Shown: one piece after another, positions 47,023 to 54,174 of the stretch | Layout of the letters: each line of letters starts with the position of its first letter | Numbering within the stretch: position 1 is the first letter of the stretch | Source of the DNA: Streptococcus sp. bf_0095 | Lineage (GTDB): Bacteria > Bacillota > Bacilli > Lactobacillales > Streptococcaceae | Direction of reading: 5' to 3' | Length of the DNA stretch: 64,000 nucleotides | NCBI RefSeq assembly: GCF_004166885.1 | Contig: NZ_RCYU01000003.1 | Location: forward strand, 62,001-126,000 | The notes under the pieces: generated by a model | Databases searched by the model: none | What the model saw: the letters and a program-made list of their open reading frames with translations, nothing else | What the model was told of the DNA's origin: nothing | Translations under genes and position numbers: made by a program

Positions 47023-47477
47023 GATCATTGAAAATTAAATAAAAAGTGCGTCTGACAACCAGAGGACTGATTATCAAATCACACAATTAACTTAGCAACT
47101 TTATTGTAATATATTTGATAGGTAAAGTCAAGTCCGTTTATGGTTGAAGTGAAGATAGAAAACAGGATTTTCTTGTGGACTTCCACGCATTTCGGACTTT
47201 CGCACTTTTCCGAATAGTAAAGTGAACTGGCTTCGCCAAAGGGCGTAAGAGAATCTTTTGGGTATGATCATGACTACCTAAAGAGATTGGCTGGGAAAGC
47301 GATGGTAATTGACGCAAAGCACCTTGCTAAACGTTGCCACCGTGAAGGAGGGATCCTTCAACCAAATAACTTTTCTTTACTGCTGTCTATCTAATTAGAT
47401 AGACATACTCTCAAGCTACTAAGTTCTTTCCTTTTTTCACTTAGTAGCTTTTTACTTTTACAATAAAGGAGAATGAT
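47023..47477 (+). other. Long structured 5' leader of the conjugation operon
   Basis: About 455 bp without a credible gene. It contains inverted repeats AAAAGTGCG (about 47042-47050) with CGCACTTTT (about 47198-47206), GAAGGA/TCCTTC (47344-47359), a perfect 20-bp palindrome GTCTATCTAATTAGATAGAC (47385-47404) and a second terminator at 47413-47455. The stretch 47160-47360 is GC-richer than its surroundings. A regulatory leader or a small RNA is likely. Confidence 0.5.
47413..47455 (+). terminator. Second leader terminator before the conjugation genes
   Basis: Perfect 12-bp stem AAGCTACTAAGT/ACTTAGTAGCTT (47413-47424 with 47439-47450), 14-nt loop, TTTTT tail. Confidence 0.75.
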
Positions 47478-47724
47478 ATGACAAACTTTTTTCGCATTAC
47501 AATGTAAGCGACTCTATGAAAACTATCTCTTTACTTATGGGATGTTTGATAGCTCAGAAAGTCTACTAGCTAAACTATATAGCCAAGCCCTGGTAGATAT
47601 CGATCACTTAGCCTCTAAGGCAAAAGAAACAGGATTTGCTTATGGAGATATTGATCTTTATAGTCGCATGTATAAACGCAAAATTTTTAATCACTATTAC
47701 TCAAGAGTTAAGAAACTAGCTTAA
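47478..47724 (+). pseudogene. First small conjugation-operon gene, apparently frameshifted in a T6 run
   Basis: ATG at 47478 behind AAAGGAG opens MTNFFRITM and stops at 47507. The +1 frame is open from 47485 to 47724 and, with one T fewer in the T6 run at 47487-47492, would read MTNFFALQCKRLYENYLF and then continue as the 60-residue frame that starts at the internal ATG 47542. That frame has strong coding character (DIDHLASKAKETGFAYGDID) and belongs to the small leading genes of this ICE superfamily. Either a true one-base insertion, a phase-variable run, or use of the internal start (which lacks a ribosome site). Confidence 0.6.
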
Positions 47725-47762
47725 CTCTTTTTCTTTTACTCAAAATTTGAAAGGAGAATCCT

Positions 47763-48059
47763 ATGATTCCAGAAACACTAAAAATGAAACCAGAATTTAT
47801 CGGCCCAGCTTATTATGAAAAATTGGGGAAAGCTCCTCAGTCTGTATTTGGTAAAAAAGGAAAATACCAACGTCATATTCTAAACAGTGAAAAACATGGG
47901 GCCTTTCATGTTATCACACCAGCTAGCCCAACAGTTTTTCCAGAAGATGCTCTGGTGGAAGTTATCAATCCAATCTTTCTAGCAGATAGCTCTTTAAACA
48001 CTCGTAATGTCAACCCTGATCGCAATGTCTTTGCGGAAAAACTGGTACTCAAAAAATAA
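47763..48059 (+). CDS. Small conjugation-operon protein, DUF961/YdcP-like (Tn916 Orf22/23 position)
   Basis: 98 residues with a strong ribosome site (AAAGGAGAA). The second half ([24 protein letters not shown]) resembles the C-terminal part of YdcP/DUF961 proteins that head the conjugation modules of ICEBs1 and Tn916. Soluble. In ICEBs1 the equivalents help replication and single-strand-DNA processing. Precise equivalence is uncertain. Confidence 0.68.
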   Translation: MIPETLKMKPEFIGPAYYEKLGKAPQSVFGKKGKYQRHILNSEKHGAFHVITPASPTVFPEDALVEVINPIFLADSSLNTRNVNPDRNVFAEKLVLKK

Positions 48060-48086
48060 AGAATTTAATTAAAGGAGAAAATACAT

Positions 48087-48557
48087 ATGCCTAAAGTCGG
48101 ATTAAACTATGGAGAAAAACTACAAATTTCAGATAAAACCTATCACGTTATTACAGAAGGGTTAGATATCCCTCAAGTTTTTGGAAAACTAACCTTCCGT
48201 GGGATTGAAGGTCCAGAATTTATCTATGATACAGACCGTTCTGAGCGCAATGAAGACGGATCCTATAAAAAGGTCAACACCGGAGAGATTCGTGGTATCG
48301 TCGTAGGGATTCATTCATCTGTTCAACGAGAGACCTTATTCTTTCAAATCGCTGATATGACTCAATTTGAAATTGAAGAACTAGGATTAAAATATCGTGA
48401 AGAAGTAGAATTAGAAGATATTGTTGTCGCCCATGTTCACGTGAACAATCGCGATATCTTTAAACTCTTCGCTTCAAAAATCAAAAAGAAAGCAGGAACC
48501 ACTCCAATAAAGGAAACTAAGGAAGTGAAACAAACAGAAAACAAGAAAGATAATTAG
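48087..48557 (+). CDS. DUF961/YdcP-family conjugation-module protein
   Basis: 156 residues. Contains VFGKLTFRGIEG near the N-terminus and GEIRGIVVGIHSSVQRETLF in the middle, as in DUF961 proteins. The Lys-rich C-terminal tail (about 132-156) looks disordered. Directly before the coupling protein gene, the YdcP/Orf22 place. AAAGGAG precedes the ATG. Confidence 0.75.
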   Translation: MPKVGLNYGEKLQISDKTYHVITEGLDIPQVFGKLTFRGIEGPEFIYDTDRSERNEDGSYKKVNTGEIRGIVVGIHSSVQRETLFFQIADMTQFEIEELGLKYREEVELEDIVVAHVHVNNRDIFKLFASKIKKKAGTTPIKETKEVKQTENKKDN

Positions 48558-48570
48558 GAGGTGATTACTC

Positions 48571-50259
48571 ATGAAACTCTTTACCTATCGTGGGAAAAGA
48601 GTTCACGCTTTTCATCGCAATATCAAGGGAATCACATGGTTTATCTGGTGGTTTCCTTTTTTATTGGTTTTCGCTTATTATGTCTATCTTCATTTTGAAC
48701 AACTAAAGGTTCACCCTTTGCCTCAGAGTTATTTCATTGGAGCAGGAATTTTACTGTCTGCGTTACTTTCTTTAGGGATTAATTGGCTTTGTTACGAGAA
48801 AATTTTCTTTTTTCAAAAGCTCAATAGTCTTCGAATCCTCTCTCGTTTCTTGCTAGAGAACAACCTATACCTGGTCAAGAAAGTCAAGCGAGAGAAAGGC
48901 ATGGTTGAAAAGATTACACTTCCAAAAGTCTACCTCAAACAAAGTCGCTATGAGCTTCAAGTCAGTTTTATCCTGGAAGGAAACAAATTTCAAGATCGAT
49001 TTTTAAACCTTGGCTCTACTCTTGAAGTCATGTTTAATGGAGACTTTCGTGACAAGAGTTTTGACAAACGGTTTATCAAATATAAAATCGCCATCAATCG
49101 GATTGAGAGTCGCATTTCAATTGATCAAGTTGAAGTGAAAGGCTCAAAGATTCGTCTTATGAAAGATGTCTATTGGGACTATGTCAAAGACTCTCACTTA
49201 CTTGTTGGTGGAGGTACTGGTGGAGGAAAAACAGTTACTCTCATGTCCATTATCTATGCCTTGTTAAAAGTCGGCTATATCGATATTTGCGATCCAAAAA
49301 ATTCAGACTTGGCCTCTTTGAAGAAACTTCCAGTCTTTCACGGTAGAGTCTATTCTAGTAAAGAGGATATCATTAATTGCTTTAAAGAGAATGTCGAGTT
49401 TATGAAAAAGCGCTACGAAGTCTTAACATCTTTTCCAGACTATAGACCAGGTACCTATTACACCCATTACAACTTAAAACCTAAATTTCTTCTAGTAGAT
49501 GAATGGGCTGCTCTCATGGCTAAGATTGACCGTGACTATAGCCAACAGTCGGAGCTCATGGAATATCTAACTCAAATCGTTCTAGAGGGCCGTCAAGCTG
49601 GAGTCTACGTGATCTTTGCCATGCAACGGCCTGATGGAGAATACATAAAGACCTCTCTTCGGGACAACTTTATGATGCGCCTTTCCGTCGGTCATTTAGA
49701 ATCAACAGGCTATGACATGATGTTTGGGGATGCCAATAAAACCAAAGAATTTAAAAAGCTAGACGAGATTAATGGAGTGAAAGTGGTCGGTCGTGGTTAT
49801 ATTGCTTCAAGCGGGAAACTAGCTGGTGAGTTTTATTCACCTTATATTCCACTCGATCAAGGATTCTCATTCTACGATGAATACGCTAAAATCCCGATTA
49901 TGGAATTTGAAGGAGAAGAGTTCTCAGTATTTGAAGAATACAAACCACCAGTTGAAACAATTGATCCTATAGAGAAAAAGGAGGGTATAGAAAACGAACC
50001 AAACAAGAGAACGCTCAAAGAATTTGCGGATGAGCACGATCTAAAGATGCAAACTCTTCGAAAAATTATTCCTTATATGGAAGAGCACGGAATCTTATTT
50101 GAACGGAGTGACTCCGCTATTCTCATTGAACCTTTCCAAGAAAAGTTACTTCTTGAAACAATCACTCAATTTGAGGAAGATGGACGCAAGTCTTATCCAA
50201 AAGCTATTGAAGCGATTGTCAGTCATCATGAGCTAGGACAAGGGCAAGGGCAAGCCTGA
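48571..50259 (+). CDS. FtsK/SpoIIIE-type coupling protein (ConQ/TcpA, Tn916 Orf21 homologue)
   Basis: 562 residues. Two N-terminal transmembrane helices (about 20-45 and 55-72), a central FtsK-type ATPase with Walker A GGGTGGGKT (about 212-221) and Walker B FLLVDEW (about 305-311), and a C-terminal region with a winged-helix-like part (KEFADEHDLKMQTLRKIIPY). The very end is Gln/Gly-rich (GQGQGQA). It recruits the relaxase-DNA complex to the mating pore. TAGGAGGTG gives a strong start. oriT lies just after it. Confidence 0.92.
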   Translation: MKLFTYRGKRVHAFHRNIKGITWFIWWFPFLLVFAYYVYLHFEQLKVHPLPQSYFIGAGILLSALLSLGINWLCYEKIFFFQKLNSLRILSRFLLENNLYLVKKVKREKGMVEKITLPKVYLKQSRYELQVSFILEGNKFQDRFLNLGSTLEVMFNGDFRDKSFDKRFIKYKIAINRIESRISIDQVEVKGSKIRLMKDVYWDYVKDSHLLVGGGTGGGKTVTLMSIIYALLKVGYIDICDPKNSDLASLKKLPVFHGRVYSSKEDIINCFKENVEFMKKRYEVLTSFPDYRPGTYYTHYNLKPKFLLVDEWAALMAKIDRDYSQQSELMEYLTQIVLEGRQAGVYVIFAMQRPDGEYIKTSLRDNFMMRLSVGHLESTGYDMMFGDANKTKEFKKLDEINGVKVVGRGYIASSGKLAGEFYSPYIPLDQGFSFYDEYAKIPIMEFEGEEFSVFEEYKPPVETIDPIEKKEGIENEPNKRTLKEFADEHDLKMQTLRKIIPYMEEHGILFERSDSAILIEPFQEKLLLETITQFEEDGRKSYPKAIEAIVSHHELGQGQGQA

Positions 50260-50461
50260 CCGCAGGTCAGGCGAAGACCGAAGCCCGCCGTTCCTGGCTC
50301 ATGATGACAATGAACCCCCGTTTTCTAATAGGGGGGTTACAATTGGCAAAAACACCATACCAACCCCTCCTCATTCCTTGTGGGAGTTGGGTTTTCGAAT
50401 TTTAAAAAGTGTGTCACTTTCGTCAAAAAAGTGTGTCACTTAGTTAGAAGGAGGTGATCAA
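50260..50461 (+). other. oriT region
   Basis: Non-coding stretch between the coupling protein and relaxase genes, where oriT lies in Tn916 and related ICEs. AACCCCC (50313-50319) pairs with GGGGGTT (50332-50338) around TTTTCTAATA, closely like the Tn916/ICEBs1 nic hairpin (C-run, TAAC/TAAT, G-run). A second imperfect hairpin follows at about 50363-50395. Then two exact copies of the dyad AAGTGTGTCACTT (50407-50419 and 50429-50441), 22 bp apart, are likely relaxosome binding sites. Confidence 0.82.
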
Positions 50462-50465
50462 ATGA

Positions 50466-51698
50466 ATGGATAAAATTAGTCCTTTTCATATCAAGAAATT
50501 CCGAAAACAGACAGGCCTCAGTCAAAAAGATTTTGCACAAGCTGTGGATCTTCCGACTAGAACCTATCGGTCTTATGAAGCTGGCGAAAGAGGACTAACG
50601 ATTGACAAGTTTAGAGAACTAAAAGAAAAACTGGGTTACCACAAAGACTGTGAACGAGATAGCCTTCGAGCTCAGATTGACTACCTCCGCTTGTCCTTCC
50701 CAAGACTCAAAGATTTAGATGAGTTTTGTAAGAATTTCCTTCACTGCCCCTTGAGTGAGTTTACCGAACAAGAAACACGTCTTATGAACTATACTCATCT
50801 CTGGCAAAGAGGAAACATCTGGATCTTTGATTTCTTTGATAAAGCGATCACTAACGACTACCAAGTCTGCCTTCAACTATCTGGTCAAGGATGCCGTGAG
50901 TTGGAAGTTATCTTAGAACACAAGGGAATCACCTGGCAAGTCTTTCTCCAACATATCCTCTACTCCTATCAGGATGTACGAGTTAAACGGCTAGATATAG
51001 CCCTTGATGAACTCTATAAAGGTTATGGACATGAAGACCAACAAATTCTAATACCAGATTTGATAAAGAAACTCCATTCCAAAGAGATTGTCCTTGATAC
51101 TCTCAAAAAATGGAATATCACGGGAGGTGGATCCTTCACTGATAACGAAGACATGGAAGCCAATCATGGCTTGTCCATTTACTTTGGAAGTCGTCAAAGT
51201 CAGCTCTACTTCAACTTTTATGAAAAGCGATATGAAATAGCTCGAATGGAAAATATCTCCTTGGACGAATCCTTGGAGATTTTTGGTATCTGGAATCGCT
51301 ACGAACTCCGCTTTTCAGACCAGAAGGCTCAAGGAGTTGTAGAAGAATATATCGCTGGTGTCGATCTTGGCGAAATCGCTAGAGGCATCATAAATAAAGA
51401 GATTCAAGTCTATGACGGAATCAATCAGTTTGGAGCCTACAAACCCGATGAAAAATGGCAACGACTCTTCGGAGGAGTCGAACCCTTGAAACTCTCAACC
51501 AACCCTCAACCTTATAGTATTGAGCGAACCATTCGCTGGCTAACCTACCAAGTCGCAAACTCCCTAGCCCTTGTTTCTGAAGCAGATAAGATTCTACAGA
51601 CGGAATACATGAAGATGATCAAAAATAGCGGAGAGATTACCGATCGTGGAAAAGCTATGTTAAAGCTCCTCAAAGATAGTAAACACTATGAACATTAG
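50466..51698 (+). CDS. MobT-type relaxase (Rep_trans family, Tn916 Orf20/NicK homologue)
   Basis: 410 residues from ATG 50466, behind AAGGAGGTGATC (an ATG at 50462 meets a stop after three codons). N-terminal XRE helix-turn-helix (TGLSQKDFAQAVDLPTRTYR, then YEAGERGL) followed by the RCR-initiator-like relaxase domain with DYLRLSFP, VKRLDIALDELY and GSRQSQLYFNFYEKRYE. Nicks oriT just upstream and begins both transfer and rolling-circle replication. Confidence 0.92.
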   Translation: MDKISPFHIKKFRKQTGLSQKDFAQAVDLPTRTYRSYEAGERGLTIDKFRELKEKLGYHKDCERDSLRAQIDYLRLSFPRLKDLDEFCKNFLHCPLSEFTEQETRLMNYTHLWQRGNIWIFDFFDKAITNDYQVCLQLSGQGCRELEVILEHKGITWQVFLQHILYSYQDVRVKRLDIALDELYKGYGHEDQQILIPDLIKKLHSKEIVLDTLKKWNITGGGSFTDNEDMEANHGLSIYFGSRQSQLYFNFYEKRYEIARMENISLDESLEIFGIWNRYELRFSDQKAQGVVEEYIAGVDLGEIARGIINKEIQVYDGINQFGAYKPDEKWQRLFGGVEPLKLSTNPQPYSIERTIRWLTYQVANSLALVSEADKILQTEYMKMIKNSGEITDRGKAMLKLLKDSKHYEH

Positions 51699-51713
51699 AA
51701 AGGAAAACAACCT

Positions 51714-51947
51714 ATGGAATACAAAGTAGAAATCAATTCATTAGAAAACTTTAAAGCCTGGTCAGGTGGATTAGAAACTCTAAACACTGTCCGTGAACGT
51801 GGTGGAGTTGATACTTTAACCGTCATCTGTGAAGATATCTTCTCTGGTGATATACCTACAGAAACTAGGATTAATGACTGGCTCTGGTTTGATTCTGATT
51901 TTATCTACCAAGCTCTGGGCTATGATGATCTCCTTGAGGCTTCTTAA
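51714..51947 (+). CDS. Small conjugation-module protein (Tn916 Orf19 position)
   Basis: 77 residues, acidic (MEYKVEINSLENFKAWSGG, then ETRINDWLWFDSDFIYQALG). Lies between relaxase and TcpC as do Orf19 of Tn916 and YdcS/YdcT of ICEBs1. GAAAGGA precedes the start. Function unknown; antirestriction proteins are sometimes encoded at this place, but this one is too short for ArdA. Confidence 0.65.
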   Translation: MEYKVEINSLENFKAWSGGLETLNTVRERGGVDTLTVICEDIFSGDIPTETRINDWLWFDSDFIYQALGYDDLLEAS

Positions 51948-51948
51948 G

Positions 51949-52506
51949 ATGCTTAAGAAGATCTATCAGACGGACTTTTTCCTTTTGCCCGAACAAGAAT
52001 TCTGGCATATGTACATTCTCTTACGGAAAGGCAAGAACTTCTACTATGAATGTGCTGGAAGATCTACCGAGAAGCTACCGGATGCGAAAGGTTTTTATGA
52101 CTATGAACATGCCTGTTTTACGCTAGACGGGGAAATTCTTAGCCTAAATAAAAGAATGCGTCCATCACTTATCGCTTTTATCCAACGAACCATTAAAAGC
52201 AAACAAGAAACATTTAGAAAGGAAATTGAAATGGCAACTAAAACAACATTTGAAAAGAAAGTCTCTCAAATCACCAATGAACTGGGAGAATTGCTTAAAA
52301 AGAAAGATCATAGAGAAGCTTGGACCAAGGCTGGCGAATTAAATAGCCTACTCAAAAAGGAAGAAGTTAAAGATCTTCGTCCAGAACTAATCGAGCAGCT
52401 TCAAACGGAGTTACGAGGCTACTATTACATTAACGGAGAAATTGAAAAAGCTAATAAGCGCCTCTATGCCAAGGGATCCAAACTAATTGAACTGGCTGGA
52501 CTCTAA
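51949..52506 (+). CDS. Conjugation-module protein, possible fusion of two small genes
   Basis: 185 residues from the ATG at 51949, one base after the previous stop. The first 94 residues (FFLLPEQEFWHMYILLRKGK) form one compact region. Then an in-frame ATG at 52231 with its own AGAAAGGA site opens a 91-residue helical part (MATKTTFEKKVSQITNELGE, ending KGSKLIELAGL) that reads like a separate protein. Either a fusion or two products from one frame. Functions unknown. Confidence 0.6.
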   Translation: MLKKIYQTDFFLLPEQEFWHMYILLRKGKNFYYECAGRSTEKLPDAKGFYDYEHACFTLDGEILSLNKRMRPSLIAFIQRTIKSKQETFRKEIEMATKTTFEKKVSQITNELGELLKKKDHREAWTKAGELNSLLKKEEVKDLRPELIEQLQTELRGYYYINGEIEKANKRLYAKGSKLIELAGL

Positions 52507-52517
52507 AAGGAGGTCTT

Positions 52518-53513
52518 ATGGATAAAGCTAAACACTACTTACTAAAAGCAAGAGCCTACCTCTCAAAATTTAAAAAGATGGAAAAGAAAGGAGGTCCACC
52601 TAGACTGAAAATCACCAACAAGAAAACAATCAATCTAGTGGTTATTGGAGGAATTTCTTTCCTCCTTTTTGTTGGTCTAACGGGGGCTATTCGTGCTATC
52701 ACTCTCTCGAATCAAGTCTCTAAACTAGAAAAGAATGTGGAGATTCTCCATGCCAAAAAGACTCAGGCACCTGTAGAAGAAAAACAGTACGACTATAAGC
52801 TCCAGTATTATCTCAATGATTTTGTCTATGCCTACTTCACTCTACCTCAAGAAGTTGAAAAACAAGAAGGACAGATCGACTACCTCAATAGCTTTTATAA
52901 CTTTGTTCCGGATGTAAAATCCCAAGGCCAAGTCAGAAATCCAAGCGAGTTGCTAACGGCTCAACTAATCACTGTAGAAAACAATGTGGCAACTTACCGG
53001 ATCAAGTACAAGGAATGGATACGCCATGACAAGGAAACACAAGAAACAGAAATTGTGACAGGTTTCAATATTCCATTTGATGAAAAAGATGGGAAATACT
53101 ATATCTCCGGCCTTCCTTGGTTCACTACCCTAGAAAGCTCACAAGCTGGATCCTTCAAGGAAGAAGACAAACTCACTCTTACCACTACAGATCGTCTTTC
53201 TGATTCAGTACACAAGAAAGTAGATAAGTTTCTAACTGTCTTCTTCACTAACTACACCACCAATCAAGATAATCTCAACTTGATCTCAAAAGATATAGAT
53301 GTTGTCGCAAATACAACCTTTAAAAGTATCGACTACACCTATCTCAAAAAGAATAAAAAGGGGCTTACAGCCTATGTTCAAGCAACCTTTGAAGTGGGAG
53401 GAACTACTCACTCTGAAAACTTTACCTTTACCCTTATCGAAAAAGAAAAAACCTACTATGTCTCTAAACTAGAGCACACAATCCCCTTAAACTACGCAAA
53501 TAATCAAGAATAG
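52518..53513 (+). CDS. Conjugal transfer protein TcpC (ConB, Tn916 Orf13 homologue)
   Basis: 331 residues. Basic N-terminus, one transmembrane helix (about 39-58, VVIGGISFLLFVGLTGAIRA), then two extracytoplasmic NTF2-like domains, as in TcpC and VirB8. Assembles with the mating channel. Placed before the small membrane proteins and VirB4 as in ICEBs1 (Tn916 has it at the far end). AAAAGGAGG precedes it. Confidence 0.88.
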   Translation: MDKAKHYLLKARAYLSKFKKMEKKGGPPRLKITNKKTINLVVIGGISFLLFVGLTGAIRAITLSNQVSKLEKNVEILHAKKTQAPVEEKQYDYKLQYYLNDFVYAYFTLPQEVEKQEGQIDYLNSFYNFVPDVKSQGQVRNPSELLTAQLITVENNVATYRIKYKEWIRHDKETQETEIVTGFNIPFDEKDGKYYISGLPWFTTLESSQAGSFKEEDKLTLTTTDRLSDSVHKKVDKFLTVFFTNYTTNQDNLNLISKDIDVVANTTFKSIDYTYLKKNKKGLTAYVQATFEVGGTTHSENFTFTLIEKEKTYYVSKLEHTIPLNYANNQE

Positions 53514-53523
53514 GAGAATTTAT

Positions 53524-53748
53524 ATGAATACAGACAACCTACGAAGTTTCCTTCAAGGCGACGGAATTTGGATTCTAACAGCTATTGCCGTGCTCTTAGC
53601 GATTAAGGCTTGGCGCAACAGCTCCTGGCTCCAACTCTTTTCGGTCGTTGGCTTTTATGCCGTGATTGTCTCCATCGCAAAAGGACAGGATATCCTCAAA
53701 GCTTTTGGATGGTTCCTACGCCTCTTTGGAATTGAAACAGGACTTTAA
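53524..53748 (+). CDS. Small membrane protein of the conjugation channel (ConC/TcpD-like)
   Basis: 74 residues, two transmembrane helices (about 15-26 and 37-50) with a basic stretch between them. Same position and size as ConC of ICEBs1. Ends 2 bp before the TcpE gene. Confidence 0.75.
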   Translation: MNTDNLRSFLQGDGIWILTAIAVLLAIKAWRNSSWLQLFSVVGFYAVIVSIAKGQDILKAFGWFLRLFGIETGL

Positions 53749-53750
53749 TC

Positions 53751-54161
53751 ATGAAAGAAGAAAAACTCTATGATTACAGTAAGGGGCTAAATGCTCCTTA
53801 TTGGATCCAAGAAATTAAGACGAAAAAGGGCACACGGATTTGGTACTTCGCTACACCTATGCAGTTGTCCTTTTTTATTGTCTTCATCCTCGTCTTTGTG
53901 GGGATGTTACTGTTTGGAGGAGTCATTCTTGTTCCATTAGCTAAAATGACTCACTCCATTTCTCTCTTGCTCTATTGGTATCTACCCTATAAGCTGGCCA
54001 AGTTCTACACTGAGTATGAACCTCATGGAAAGAAGATGTATCTCTTTCTCTCTGACTACCTGATGTATCTGTGGGACTTCAAACTTAATCAAAAAGCTAT
54101 CTACCAGGAGGACCGAATAGAATCAATTGATGAAATTGTCTTTGAAAAAACAAACCTATAG
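53751..54161 (+). CDS. TcpE-family conjugal transfer membrane protein (ConD, Tn916 Orf17 homologue)
   Basis: 136 residues. Two close transmembrane segments in the middle (about 42-85, MQLSFFIVFILVFVGMLLFG and following) and charged ends, with YDYSKGLNAPYWIQEI at the start and FLSDYLMYLWDFKL after the helices, typical of TcpE. Part of the inner-membrane mating complex. Confidence 0.85.
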   Translation: MKEEKLYDYSKGLNAPYWIQEIKTKKGTRIWYFATPMQLSFFIVFILVFVGMLLFGGVILVPLAKMTHSISLLLYWYLPYKLAKFYTEYEPHGKKMYLFLSDYLMYLWDFKLNQKAIYQEDRIESIDEIVFEKTNL

Positions 54162-54174
54162 AAAAGGAGGTCCT

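Noticed and set aside
47478..47545. Programmed ribosomal frameshift at the T6 run
   Set aside because: The needed shift is +1, for which the site has no rare codon or stop context; a one-base indel is simpler. Not excluded.
51714..52506. ArdA antirestriction gene at the Tn916 Orf18 place
   Set aside because: Neither protein has the length or the acidic ArdA domain pattern.
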